A DNA stretch of 34,179 nucleotides from Opitutales bacterium (GTDB lineage Bacteria; Verrucomicrobiota; Verrucomicrobiia; Opitutales; Coraliomargaritaceae), in contig JABBCA010000041.1 in assembly GCA_018607135.1 (NCBI GenBank), forward strand, positions 4,680 to 38,858, in the 5' to 3' direction. The notes under the pieces were generated by a model. It did no database searches. It worked only from the letters and a program-made list of their open reading frames with translations, and was not told where the DNA came from. Made by a program: the position numbers and the translations under genes. Shown piece after piece: positions 10,013-18,014 of this stretch (position 1 is the first letter of the stretch; each line of letters opens with the position of its first letter).

Positions 10013-12406
10013 ATGCTGAAGCTTCAGACCACCACCTACTTATTTTTACTGCTGCCAATTTTCTTGGCGCAGGCAACGCCACGGGCCCCGATTTGGAAGC
10101 CCGAACGGTTGCTTGGCTCAGCGAATTTAGAGTTAGCCAGCATGCAATATATTGTCCTGCCTGCGGGTGCCCCGCCGAAAGTTCAAGCAGCTGTTGAGGA
10201 TTTGTTGATGGTGATATCGGATCGCATGGGGATTAATTTAGAGCGCTGCGAACCGGCAGCTTTATCCACAAAGCATTCAATTATTTTGAGCCTCCGCGAG
10301 CCGATCGATTCAACAGGCGGTTTTATGATTCAGCTCGAGCGCACAAATGTCCGAGTCTCTGCGTCTTCACACGAGGGCTTGGCAAATGGTATTTATCAAC
10401 TGTGTAAAGATGTATTCGGTGCCCGCTGGTATTGGTCAGGAGAGCTAGGTCTGGAGTATGTTGGTGAGGTGCCAAATAAGTTACCTCGTAGTCGTTGGTT
10501 TGTAGCGCCTGCCTTTATCCAGCGAGCAATGACTTGGGTTGACCGAGATTACAGTCGTCGAAACCGTTTAAATCAACCGTTTCAATTTAATCATGCGCTG
10601 GCTAATGTGTTTACACCTGAATTGTATGAAAATGATCCGGAAGTGTTTGCGATGGTTAAAGGGAGTAGGCCTGAGCCCAAAGGTCACCGAGGCACCGACG
10701 CTCAGCCGAATTTAGCACATCCACGCGCTGTGGAAATTGCTGCAGAGGCAGCCTTAAGCTATTTTAAAAAGCATCCAAGCGCGCTGAGCTTTTCCCTGTC
10801 GATCAACGATAACATTCTCTTTGACGAGTCTGGAGAAACTCAAGCGCTGGTCACTCCCCTAAAGTATTTTCGTCAGCGACCCGATTACACTGATTACGTC
10901 TTTGGCTTTATGAATGCCGTCGCTGAAAAGGTCTTCAACGAAGCTGGAGCTTGGAAGAACGCGAATGGCGAGGAACGTTACCTCACGGCGCTTGCCTACT
11001 ATTGGACTGAGCCCTCACCGAGCATACGATTGCATCCACGTGTGATGCCTGTGCTGACTTCGGATCGAGCGCAATGGCACGACCCTGAGTATCGCAATGA
11101 GGATGAAGCGCTTATTCGTCGCTGGTCAAAGTCGGGGGCAGAACGTATTGCGACATGGGATTACTATTTTGGTGCTCCGTATCCGTATCCGCGTCAGCTG
11201 AATCAATGGATCGCCGAGAGCTTACGATGTTTGAACAAAGAAGGAGTCGATGTGTTCTTTTCGGAACTTTCAAGCACTTGGGGAATGGATGGTGCGAAGG
11301 CATGGCTTTCATCGGAATTGTTGTGGGACCCCGAGCAAGACGCAGAGGCGTTGCTGGATGAATTCTACACCCACTTTTTCGGTGCCGCAGCTGAGGACAT
11401 CCGTTCGTTTTATGAGACTGCTGAACAACATCGTAACGAGAATGAGGGCAAAGCAGATTGGATAAAATTTTACAAAGATGAAGCAGGGATAGGCTTATTT
11501 TCCAAAGCGGTCTTGATGCAGATGAGAGCTTCTCTTGAAGCTGCTAAGCAAGCCGTGCAGGGCGATATGAAGCGTAGTGCTCGTGTGCAAATCGTATCAG
11601 ATGCGTTCTCATTAACTGAGGCTTACGCTGAATTTCATCAGGCGCGTCTTGAGTTAATCCAAGGCAGCTTGGATCACTCTCCAGATCTTAAAGCTCGGCT
11701 AAACTCATACCGAGCTAAACGTGCGGTGTATCGAAAGGCTGCAGCAGAAGTGGTCGCAGGACCCATGCACGCACGTCTCAAAACATTCACTCGGCAGATG
11801 CAAACGAATCCGGAACCATTGGCTTTGGTGGGACTCTCGGCAATGGGGAATCTATCAGAGGCGGAAGACAAATATGGCCTAATTGATTGGAGGCGCGGAA
11901 AGCAGGTCTTTAGGTCAGTTTTGGATGATGTGACCTTGCCTCATATCGGCACGTATCGCTTGAACTTCCTCGGGCCTGACTTACCACGAGTGGATCGCTG
12001 GTTTTTCGATTTACGCCCTTATGAGCATTTGAATGTGACTGGAATTGAAGGGGCAAGCGCGGGTGTTCGTATCGAAGGTGCAGACATTGTCTCGTTTTTT
12101 CGCGATGTCCCGGTGCTGCCAGAACGTAGTTACCTTTTAGATACAAAAATCGCTTGGAATGTCAGCCCAGACAATCGCACCCAGATGAAACTGGTTTGGA
12201 AGGACGACAATGGGAAAGTGATACGAACGGATAAGCCTTTACAGTTGCCATGGGGACATTCTGATGGAGTTCAACGATTAATTCTGCCCTTTAATTCGCC
12301 TAAAAAAGCGTATGACATGCGCATTCATTTGGTGACTTCGAGGCAGTATGAGGGGGACTTCCTTGAAGTGCATGAACTAGACTTTGGAGTGCTAGTTCCG
12401 CGATAG
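10013..12406 (+). CDS. Secreted DUF4838 (alpha-glucuronidase-like) protein
   Basis: This 797-residue protein has an N-terminal signal peptide (about residues 1-22, YLFLLLPIFLAQA). Residues 45-150 look like the small N-terminal domain of GH67/GH20-type glycosidases, ending in GLANGIYQLCKDVFGARWYWSG. Residues about 185-460 match the DUF4838 pattern: NDPEVFAMVKG, an AQPNLAHPRAVEIAAEAA stretch and SLSINDN. The C-terminal part (about 600-797) appears beta-rich and may bind carbohydrate. DUF4838 proteins are abundant in polysaccharide-degrading Verrucomicrobiota, Planctomycetota and Bacteroidota, but I know of no settled substrate. No sulfatase, transporter or other glycosidase lies nearby. Its stop codon directly abuts that of the convergent mnmM-like gene, with no base between. 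Confidence 0.82.
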   Translation: MLKLQTTTYLFLLLPIFLAQATPRAPIWKPERLLGSANLELASMQYIVLPAGAPPKVQAAVEDLLMVISDRMGINLERCEPAALSTKHSIILSLREPIDSTGGFMIQLERTNVRVSASSHEGLANGIYQLCKDVFGARWYWSGELGLEYVGEVPNKLPRSRWFVAPAFIQRAMTWVDRDYSRRNRLNQPFQFNHALANVFTPELYENDPEVFAMVKGSRPEPKGHRGTDAQPNLAHPRAVEIAAEAALSYFKKHPSALSFSLSINDNILFDESGETQALVTPLKYFRQRPDYTDYVFGFMNAVAEKVFNEAGAWKNANGEERYLTALAYYWTEPSPSIRLHPRVMPVLTSDRAQWHDPEYRNEDEALIRRWSKSGAERIATWDYYFGAPYPYPRQLNQWIAESLRCLNKEGVDVFFSELSSTWGMDGAKAWLSSELLWDPEQDAEALLDEFYTHFFGAAAEDIRSFYETAEQHRNENEGKADWIKFYKDEAGIGLFSKAVLMQMRASLEAAKQAVQGDMKRSARVQIVSDAFSLTEAYAEFHQARLELIQGSLDHSPDLKARLNSYRAKRAVYRKAAAEVVAGPMHARLKTFTRQMQTNPEPLALVGLSAMGNLSEAEDKYGLIDWRRGKQVFRSVLDDVTLPHIGTYRLNFLGPDLPRVDRWFFDLRPYEHLNVTGIEGASAGVRIEGADIVSFFRDVPVLPERSYLLDTKIAWNVSPDNRTQMKLVWKDDNGKVIRTDKPLQLPWGHSDGVQRLILPFNSPKKAYDMRIHLVTSRQYEGDFLEVHELDFGVLVPR

Positions 12407-12964
12407 TTAGGCGGGTTTGAATACCCAAAGTATTGGTGGGATGCGCAAGGCTTGTGGCTCATGGTATTCGACGATGTGTCCATTAGATTCCTGATCCAGC
12501 ATCCATTGCTCGACCTGCTTCGACTCCTCTATCCCGCCTTCGTGTCCGCGGTAAGCAGTGACCAGTAATGCGCCCTTTGGTGCGAGCAGTTTTATTGCAG
12601 TATCAAGTGCACGTAGGGTGCTGGCAGGCTGGGTTTGAACACTTTTATCGCTGCCTGGTAGGTAACCTAAGTTAAAAGTAATCGCAGCTGCTTGGCTTAG
12701 GTAGTCATTGAGTAGAGTGTCAAAAACTTTGGCATGATCGCCTTTGATAAGTGTCGCAGTGGTGACCTCCGCCTTCTCGAGCCGCTCGCGGGTGGATTCG
12801 AGCGCACTCGTTTGGATGTCGATGGCGATGACACTGCCTGTAGTTCCGACCAACTGTGCCATTTTAAGCACATCGTGACCATTTCCTGCAGTGGCATCGA
12901 TTGCGAGCGCGCCTTCGGATAAGTGCTGCGCCAAATATTGATGTGCCAGTTCGGTGAGTTGCAT
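12407..12964 (-). CDS. mnmM: SAM-dependent tRNA methyltransferase, MnmM/YtqB family
   Basis: This 185-residue class I methyltransferase belongs to the family long called putative rRNA methylase (PF06962). Bacillus YtqB of this family is now known as MnmM, which methylates the 5-aminomethyl group of nm5(s2)U34 in tRNA. Motif I is AIDATAGNGHDVLKMAQ (about 21-37), the acidic end of motif II is SVIAIDI, and the family signature FNLGYLPGSDKS is at about 97-108. It ends with a GALLVTAYRGHEGG strand and a short C-terminal tail. It lies 12 bp downstream of an FAD oxidase resembling the oxidase half of MnmC, which supports a tRNA wobble role over rRNA methylation. The family call is confident; the exact substrate is inferred. 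Confidence 0.83.
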   Translation of the reverse strand: MQLTELAHQYLAQHLSEGALAIDATAGNGHDVLKMAQLVGTTGSVIAIDIQTSALESTRERLEKAEVTTATLIKGDHAKVFDTLLNDYLSQAAAITFNLGYLPGSDKSVQTQPASTLRALDTAIKLLAPKGALLVTAYRGHEGGIEESKQVEQWMLDQESNGHIVEYHEPQALRIPPILWVFKPA

Positions 12965-12976
12965 TGGGAGGGTATA

Positions 12977-14023
12977 TTATGTGTAACGAGCGATGTCTAC
13001 TTCGTGGTCGAGTGCTTCATTGTCGAAAATATGGTTAATGAGCTGGCGACTCATTTCGGGGCCTACCGATGCACCTTTGGAGCCTAGGCCATTGAGGATG
13101 AATAGGCCTGAGGCATCTGGGTGCCTACCAAGGAAAGGACGTGCGTCTTGTGTGCTCGGGCGTAGTCCGGCCATGTGAGCTTCGACTTGTAGCGTGTGGT
13201 CTTCAGATAAGATCGCTTTCGTGTTGCTGAGTAGTTCTGCCTGCCCTGCTGCTGTGGGTGTCGGGTCTAGGTCGGATTCGTCATAGGTCGCGCCGACACG
13301 AAAGCGCTTCGCTTCGTAAGGGAGAAGCCATTTGGTGCTATGATAGATACTCGGCGGTAGTTTTAAGGATGCGGAGCTTACGATTAGAGTCTCTCCTTTT
13401 GCGGGTGTGAGTGGCAGGTGCTGAAACCAAGGGTTACGGGTGACGCCAGTTCCTTCGCAAAAAACGACACGTTTCGCTTTGAGGTTTTTGTAGCACCAAT
13501 TCCCTGCATTGGCTTGCAGTGTTGAATAGTTGAACTGTTCATCCTGCAGCTTCCCTTCAGCAATAAAGTGTTTCTGTAGCGCTTGGATGAGCACTGGGAG
13601 GTCGACATAGCCTGCCTTGAGGATCTGAAAACTGCCGTGTGTGTCGCGGATTGCACTTGGACCCGCTCCGGCCTTACAGTAGTTGCCTACCACGCCTAAA
13701 TAACGTGGATTACGAATGCGGCGGCCACAGCGTTTAACATCTTCTGCATTTTGGCAGTAGCGTCTGACTGGCATTGGGTAATACACCTTGATGCCAAAAT
13801 ATCGCTCAATCGACTGATAGGTGCGAATTGCTTCAGGTAAGAGGGTGTCGATATTCCAGCTCTTAGTCATCCAACGTCCAGTGACTGGATTGATAATACC
13901 CGCCGCTACGGACCATGCGTTTGGCAGTGACGAACTACCGATGATCCGAAAAGCGAGCCCACGCTGCTCAAGGCGCCACGCAAGCAAGCAGCCTGCAAGC
14001 CCTGCGCCGACGATCAGTGTGAT
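12977..14023 (-). CDS. DAO-family FAD oxidoreductase, MnmC(o)-like
   Basis: This FAD-dependent oxidase belongs to the D-amino-acid-oxidase fold family. The C-terminal part has MAGLRPSTQDARPFLGRHP and NGLGSKGASVGPEMS, typical of the FAD-binding half; SVAAGIINPVTGRW occupies the place of the MnmC segment after the first beta-alpha-beta unit. Its GxGxxG motif (IVGAGLAGCLLAW) is coded at about 14014-13979. No ATG, GTG or TTG in frame precedes it: the frame is open back to a stop at 14104-14102, and the first standard start is the TTG at 13987, which would delete half the Rossmann motif. I place the start at ATC 14023 (reading ITLIVGAG); CTG at 14017 is the alternative. It sits 12 bp ahead of the MnmM-type gene. 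I infer it converts cmnm5U34 to nm5U34. Glycine or another amine as substrate remains possible. Confidence 0.7.
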   Translation of the reverse strand: MTLIVGAGLAGCLLAWRLEQRGLAFRIIGSSSLPNAWSVAAGIINPVTGRWMTKSWNIDTLLPEAIRTYQSIERYFGIKVYYPMPVRRYCQNAEDVKRCGRRIRNPRYLGVVGNYCKAGAGPSAIRDTHGSFQILKAGYVDLPVLIQALQKHFIAEGKLQDEQFNYSTLQANAGNWCYKNLKAKRVVFCEGTGVTRNPWFQHLPLTPAKGETLIVSSASLKLPPSIYHSTKWLLPYEAKRFRVGATYDESDLDPTPTAAGQAELLSNTKAILSEDHTLQVEAHMAGLRPSTQDARPFLGRHPDASGLFILNGLGSKGASVGPEMSRQLINHIFDNEALDHEVDIARYT

Positions 14024-14111
14024 GGATGTGGAGTCTTGGTTGTTGATAGTTGTTGGATGGGCTGAAACTGTATTTAGTATCGAGACATCGTAATTTAGTA
14101 TCTATCTGCCT

Positions 14112-14576
14112 GTGAATATAATTCATCACCTGCTTGAGCGAATTTTTGGTTACTCAAAAAAGTTACCTGCAGAGAGCACGCGCGCGGAACGCGGCCAGTT
14201 TGGCGAAAATTTGGCGGCTGACTATTGTAAACGGAAGCTTGGCTACAAGGTAATCGTCCGGAACTGGCGTCATAAGCGGGATGAGGTCGATTTGATTTGT
14301 CGCGACGGAGCGGTGCTGGTTTTCATTGAAGTGCGCGCTCGATCCGAAAATGCGCTCGTTTCTGGCTATCATTCAGTCGGAAAGCATAAAAAAGAGGTTT
14401 TGCAGCGAGCGTATAAGAACTATTTAAAGCAATTGCAAAATCCACCAAAACACTTCCGTTTTGACATTATAGACGTTGCCATTTCCAACAGTGGTAGCGG
14501 GGCCGTTCGACATTACACGAATGTATCACTTTTTAATAAGCACTATACCGCACAAAAACCTTTAAGTTATGACTAA
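14112..14576 (+). CDS. UPF0102 family protein, YraN-like endonuclease fold
   Basis: This protein has 154 residues from a GTG start, the only plausible start before the conserved core. It shows the YraN/UPF0102 signature: RGQFGENLAADYCKRKLGYKVIVRNWRHKRDEVDLICRD and VLVFIEVRARSE (split here by a few residues), matching the Glu...Asp...ExR pattern of restriction-endonuclease-like nucleases. The usual GEIDL is DEVDL here. The cellular role of the family is unsettled (possible Holliday-junction or repair functions). It is divergent from the FAD oxidase and overlaps the start of zwf by eight bases, so the two are probably translationally coupled. Confidence 0.88.
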   Translation: MNIIHHLLERIFGYSKKLPAESTRAERGQFGENLAADYCKRKLGYKVIVRNWRHKRDEVDLICRDGAVLVFIEVRARSENALVSGYHSVGKHKKEVLQRAYKNYLKQLQNPPKHFRFDIIDVAISNSGSGAVRHYTNVSLFNKHYTAQKPLSYD

Positions 14577-16122
14577 CGAAACCGAAGAACAGAGACATCC
14601 TTTTTTAAAGGGCTTGAGCAAGCATCGTGGCGCGCCGCCGACTGTAATGGTCATTTTTGGTGCTTCGGGTGATTTGACCGCGCGCAAGTTGGTGCCTGCG
14701 ATTTTCAACCTTGGCGTGGATAACTTGCTGCCAGGCGAGTTCCACCTAATAGGTTACGGGCGCAAGCCGATTGAAGATGACTCCTTTCGTGAGATCATGG
14801 ATGAGGCCATTGATGAGCATTCTCGTCGGCCTCTTAATAAAGATATTTGGGAGCGTGTGCGTCAGAATATGGTGTATCACGATGGTGGATACGACGATTT
14901 GGATGCTTTTAAGTCCTTGGCTGAGCGCATCAATAAGATCGAAAGCGACCTGGGGCGCGATGTTCAGCGTCTCTTTTATATCTCTACGCCGCCGGGGGTA
15001 TTTCAGCCGATCATTAAGAACTTGGGGCGCAGTGGCATGGCGAAGGCGCATGTGCATACAAAGATCGCATCAAAGGTCATTATTGAAAAACCTTTCGGTC
15101 GTGATCTCGAGTCTGCGCGTGAGTTAAACTCTGTGATCAATAGCGTATTTGAAGAGCCACAGGTGTATCGTATCGATCACTACTTGGGCAAGGAGACCGT
15201 CCAAGACTTGTTGGTGCAGCGTTTTGCGAATTCGATTTTCGAACCGATGTGGAATCGCGAGTATGTCGATAATGTGCAAATCACTGTGGCAGAGAGTCTC
15301 GGTGTGGGCACGCGAGGTGGCTATTACGATACCAGTGGGGCGCTGCGTGATATGATTCAAAATCACACCATGCAGTTGGTTGCACTCACGGCGATGGAGC
15401 CACCTGTGTCGCTAGATCCGGAGTCGATTCGCGATGAGAAGGTGAAGGTAATCAAAGCGATTCAGCCCTTGGAATTGAAGGCCGACGGTGGCGATGTAGT
15501 GCGTGCGCGTTACACAGATGGTTTGGTGAGTGGCAAACCAGTTAAGGGCTATAAAGAGGAGGAGGGTATTCCAGCAGATTCTTCTACCGAGACCTATGCT
15601 GCGTTGCGACTTTCGATTAATAACTGGCGTTGGCAGGGCGTGCCTTTCTATATTCGTTCGGGTAAGCGTATGGCGCGCCGCGCGAGTGAGATTGCCATTC
15701 AGTTTAAGCGCCCACCAGGCATCTTGTTTTCTGAGGGTAAGAAATTCAACGTGGCTCCAAACACGATGGTGATTAGTATCCAGCCTGACGAGGGCGTCAC
15801 TCTAGTAATGAACTCCAAAATTCCTGGTCTAGAGACGCGCACGCAGCCAGTGAAGATGCACTTCCGTTATTCGACGACCTTTGGCTCGAATACTCCTGAG
15901 GCATATGAGCGGTTGATATTGGATGCAATGATCGGCGATAGCACATTGTTTATTCGAGGAGATGAAACGGAAGCATCGTGGAAGTTGGTTACCCCGATCC
16001 TTAAGCACTGGGAAGAGTGTGGCCAGAACGGCCTGGAGGATTATGCATCTGGTTCTTGGGGCCCTCTTGCCAGTGAGCGCTTACTTTGGGAAAAGAATCA
16101 TCAATGGCGTCGTTCTGGTTGA
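14569..16122 (+). CDS. zwf: Glucose-6-phosphate 1-dehydrogenase
   Basis: This 517-residue cytosolic enzyme oxidises glucose 6-phosphate to 6-phosphogluconolactone, making NADPH at the entry of the oxidative pentose phosphate pathway. The coenzyme-binding motif is VIFGASGDLTARKLVPAIF (about 28-46). The catalytic segment RIDHYLGKETVQDL (about 200-213) and the following RFANSIFEPMWNREYVDNVQIT are intact. Further landmarks are GYYDTSGALRDMIQNHTMQL and YIRSGKRM. The start at 14569 lies within the end of the YraN-like gene. The OpcA-like gene follows after 45 bp, an arrangement known from cyanobacteria and actinobacteria, so G6PDH activity here probably depends on that partner. Confidence 0.97.
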   Translation: MTNETEEQRHPFLKGLSKHRGAPPTVMVIFGASGDLTARKLVPAIFNLGVDNLLPGEFHLIGYGRKPIEDDSFREIMDEAIDEHSRRPLNKDIWERVRQNMVYHDGGYDDLDAFKSLAERINKIESDLGRDVQRLFYISTPPGVFQPIIKNLGRSGMAKAHVHTKIASKVIIEKPFGRDLESARELNSVINSVFEEPQVYRIDHYLGKETVQDLLVQRFANSIFEPMWNREYVDNVQITVAESLGVGTRGGYYDTSGALRDMIQNHTMQLVALTAMEPPVSLDPESIRDEKVKVIKAIQPLELKADGGDVVRARYTDGLVSGKPVKGYKEEEGIPADSSTETYAALRLSINNWRWQGVPFYIRSGKRMARRASEIAIQFKRPPGILFSEGKKFNVAPNTMVISIQPDEGVTLVMNSKIPGLETRTQPVKMHFRYSTTFGSNTPEAYERLILDAMIGDSTLFIRGDETEASWKLVTPILKHWEECGQNGLEDYASGSWGPLASERLLWEKNHQWRRSG

Positions 16123-16167
16123 GCCGCTTAATCTGGGAACCAATTAAAATCAAAACAGATACTTTCT

Positions 16168-17148
16168 ATGGCTGAATTAATCGACGCATTACCTGGTATT
16201 GAACTTCCCGTAGGGGAAGTGACCGCTCGTCTTGCAACCATGTGGGACGGCGGACCTGCAAGTGCATCTGCGGAGTTTCGTGCCTCACAAATGAATTTAG
16301 TTTTGCATTTTGGCTTGGATGTGAGCGCAGAACAAGCGAGAGAGCGATTTGAAACAGTTTTACAGTTCGCGCAGCGCTATCCCAGTCGCATCATCGTGCT
16401 TTGCCCATCGAAAGAGGTTGGCGATGGTTCAATGAGTGCCAAGCTCTTCAGCCAGTGCTATATCGGGGAGTCACACCGAGAGATGTGCTGTTGTGAGGCT
16501 CTGCTGCTAGGCTACAAGTCGGAGGACTGTGGTTATCTCTCGAATCAGGTGTCGGTTTGGTTGGAGCCTGATTTGCCGACCTATCATTGGTTCAGCGGTG
16601 TTCCGGGAAAGCGCATTGAGAGCTACTTTGAAAACTTATTGATTGGGGTGCGTCGCTGTGTTTATGACAGCAGCTGCGAGACGGAGGACTTATCGAAGCT
16701 CGATTGGCCTAGCGCGACATCTGCGAGTGATCTTGCGAAGGCGCGCTTATTGCCCGTGCGCCAAGCGGTCGGGCAGTTCTTGAGTGGCTACAAAATCGAA
16801 AGCCTGTGCCATGGATTAAAACGAGTTACCGTGTCTCACGACGATTCAATGTCAGGGGAAGGCCAGCGGTTAATGGAATGGATTAAAGACTGTCTCGGAG
16901 AGTGTAATAAGTGCACGGATTGCGCAGCCGCGAAGGCTGAGTTTTCAACTGTGAATTGTGATACCTCGGAGTGTTCGCTCTGCTTGGAGTGGGAATATGA
17001 CGACGATCGATATTTCCAATGGCGTAAATTTAGCGATGGAAGTTTGGGCGAGATCCAAGCTTATTTGGGCAAATCAAAAGAGATCATACCTACCCGTGTG
17101 AAGCCACTGGCACCAGAACAAGCACTTTCGGAAGCGCTATTTTTCTAA
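16168..17148 (+). CDS. OpcA-like glucose-6-phosphate dehydrogenase assembly protein
   Basis: This 326-residue soluble protein directly follows zwf. Residues about 40-165 show the OpcA pattern: MNLVLHFGLD, YPSRIIVLCPSKE, HREMCCCEALLL and VSVWLEPDLPTYHWFSGVP, then VRRCVYDSS. OpcA promotes assembly or activation of G6PDH, and in cyanobacteria it is a redox-responsive partner. Unusual here is a Cys-rich stretch at 242-272 (Cys242, 246, 249, 252, 264, 269, 272; spacing CX3CX2CX2C then CX4CX2C), plus three consecutive cysteines at 107-109. The cluster could bind a metal or Fe-S centre, or act as a thiol switch; this is inference. The family assignment leans partly on context. Confidence 0.78.
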   Translation: MAELIDALPGIELPVGEVTARLATMWDGGPASASAEFRASQMNLVLHFGLDVSAEQARERFETVLQFAQRYPSRIIVLCPSKEVGDGSMSAKLFSQCYIGESHREMCCCEALLLGYKSEDCGYLSNQVSVWLEPDLPTYHWFSGVPGKRIESYFENLLIGVRRCVYDSSCETEDLSKLDWPSATSASDLAKARLLPVRQAVGQFLSGYKIESLCHGLKRVTVSHDDSMSGEGQRLMEWIKDCLGECNKCTDCAAAKAEFSTVNCDTSECSLCLEWEYDDDRYFQWRKFSDGSLGEIQAYLGKSKEIIPTRVKPLAPEQALSEALFF

Positions 17149-17461
17149 AGCATTCTGCGCTTCGTTTGACCCATTTCGAAATGCAGCCGCCTCACCTTGC
17201 TGAGGCGTTCGCCTATTTGAGTGATTAGAGTGTTTCTCAAAAGTCTTTGCGCATTTCTTGAATCTTCAGAGCGCCCAATATTCGGTAGTGTGTAGTGTCT
17301 GAGCTTGCTCAGGCCAGCTGAGCCTAAGTTCTGGACCGAACACGGCTCGACAATTGGGGCGACGAGCAAGCTCGCACACTACAGTTTTACGTATGAACTT
17401 TTGAGGAACGCTCTTACATGGCTGCACGGCAACAGAACGATGTGGCTACAACTTCTACGGT
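17149..17461. other. Intergenic region with palindromes, between opcA-like and peroxiredoxin genes
   Basis: This is a 313-bp gap between convergent genes with no credible ORF. It contains a perfect 12-bp palindrome CATTTCGAAATG (17172-17183). A hairpin CGCCTCA/TGAGGCG with a 6-nt loop follows (17188-17207) and could help terminate the zwf-opcA transcript, although its T-run is poor. An inverted repeat lies at 17290-17383 (separate entry). Confidence 0.6.
17290..17383. repeat. Inverted repeat with GAGCTTGCTC core
   Basis: The left arm at 17290-17311 (GTGTAGTGTCTGAGCTTGCTCA) matches the reverse complement of the right arm at 17361-17383, which reads TGTAGTGTGCGAGCTTGCTC on that strand. There are about two mismatches over 20 bases. 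Each arm is itself a small hairpin (GAGC-TT-GCTC). About 50 bp separate the arms. It looks like a REP/MITE-type dispersed element; no transposase is present. Confidence 0.65.
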
Positions 17462-17968
17462 CTACCTTTTTGCAGAATGCTCTAAAGCGTTGAGAGCTGC
17501 TAGAACGTCCTCGGCTTGCTTGGTTGTCGAAGCGTTCAAGTCGCGCCAGACCAGTTTGCCGTCTTTAAATAGGTAGGCTTGGCGGCTCCATCTCCCTTTT
17601 CCGAAGGCCTTGCTCACGACTGATTCGGTGTCAGCTATCAGTTGAAAGGGTAGCTCGTAGCGATCGCTAAACTCTTTTTGTAGTTCTGCAGTATCTGAGG
17701 AAACGCCGAACGTTTTAACACCACGGCTTTTCAGTTCATCCCAACTATCTCGTATACTACATACCTGTTTGGTGCATCCGCCAGTCATGGCCTTAGGATA
17801 GAAAAAAACGAGTGCAGTGCCATCGCCGAGTGCGGCGCCGAGATCGATGGGTGTGCCGGTTTGATCGACTGCGGTGATCTGCGGAGCAGCGGTGCCGAGT
17901 TCGATTTCTGCAGAGAGTAGATTGGTAAGTAAGGAAAATAGCATGATGGATAAGAAGGTCTTTTTCAT
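17462..17968 (-). CDS. Secreted PrxQ/BCP-type peroxiredoxin
   Basis: This 168-residue protein has an N-terminal signal peptide (KKTFLSIMLFSLLTNLLSA, about 2-20), so it should work outside the cytoplasm, which is less usual for the family. The AhpC/TSA domain carries the active-site motif PKAMTGGCTKQVC. Peroxidatic Cys65 and resolving Cys70 are five positions apart, the PrxQ atypical 2-Cys arrangement; the PxxxTxxC frame is kept, while the common TPGC reads TGGC. FGVSSDT and the conserved Arg in KGRWSRQAYLF follow. It reduces hydroperoxides, probably with a thioredoxin-like periplasmic donor. It is 46 bp downstream of the cNMP-binding gene on the same strand. Confidence 0.9.
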   Translation of the reverse strand: MKKTFLSIMLFSLLTNLLSAEIELGTAAPQITAVDQTGTPIDLGAALGDGTALVFFYPKAMTGGCTKQVCSIRDSWDELKSRGVKTFGVSSDTAELQKEFSDRYELPFQLIADTESVVSKAFGKGRWSRQAYLFKDGKLVWRDLNASTTKQAEDVLAALNALEHSAKR

Positions 17969-18014
17969 ATGCTAGTATCGGGGATTGAGTAGGTTCCTTA
18001 CAAAGTTCGTTCTT

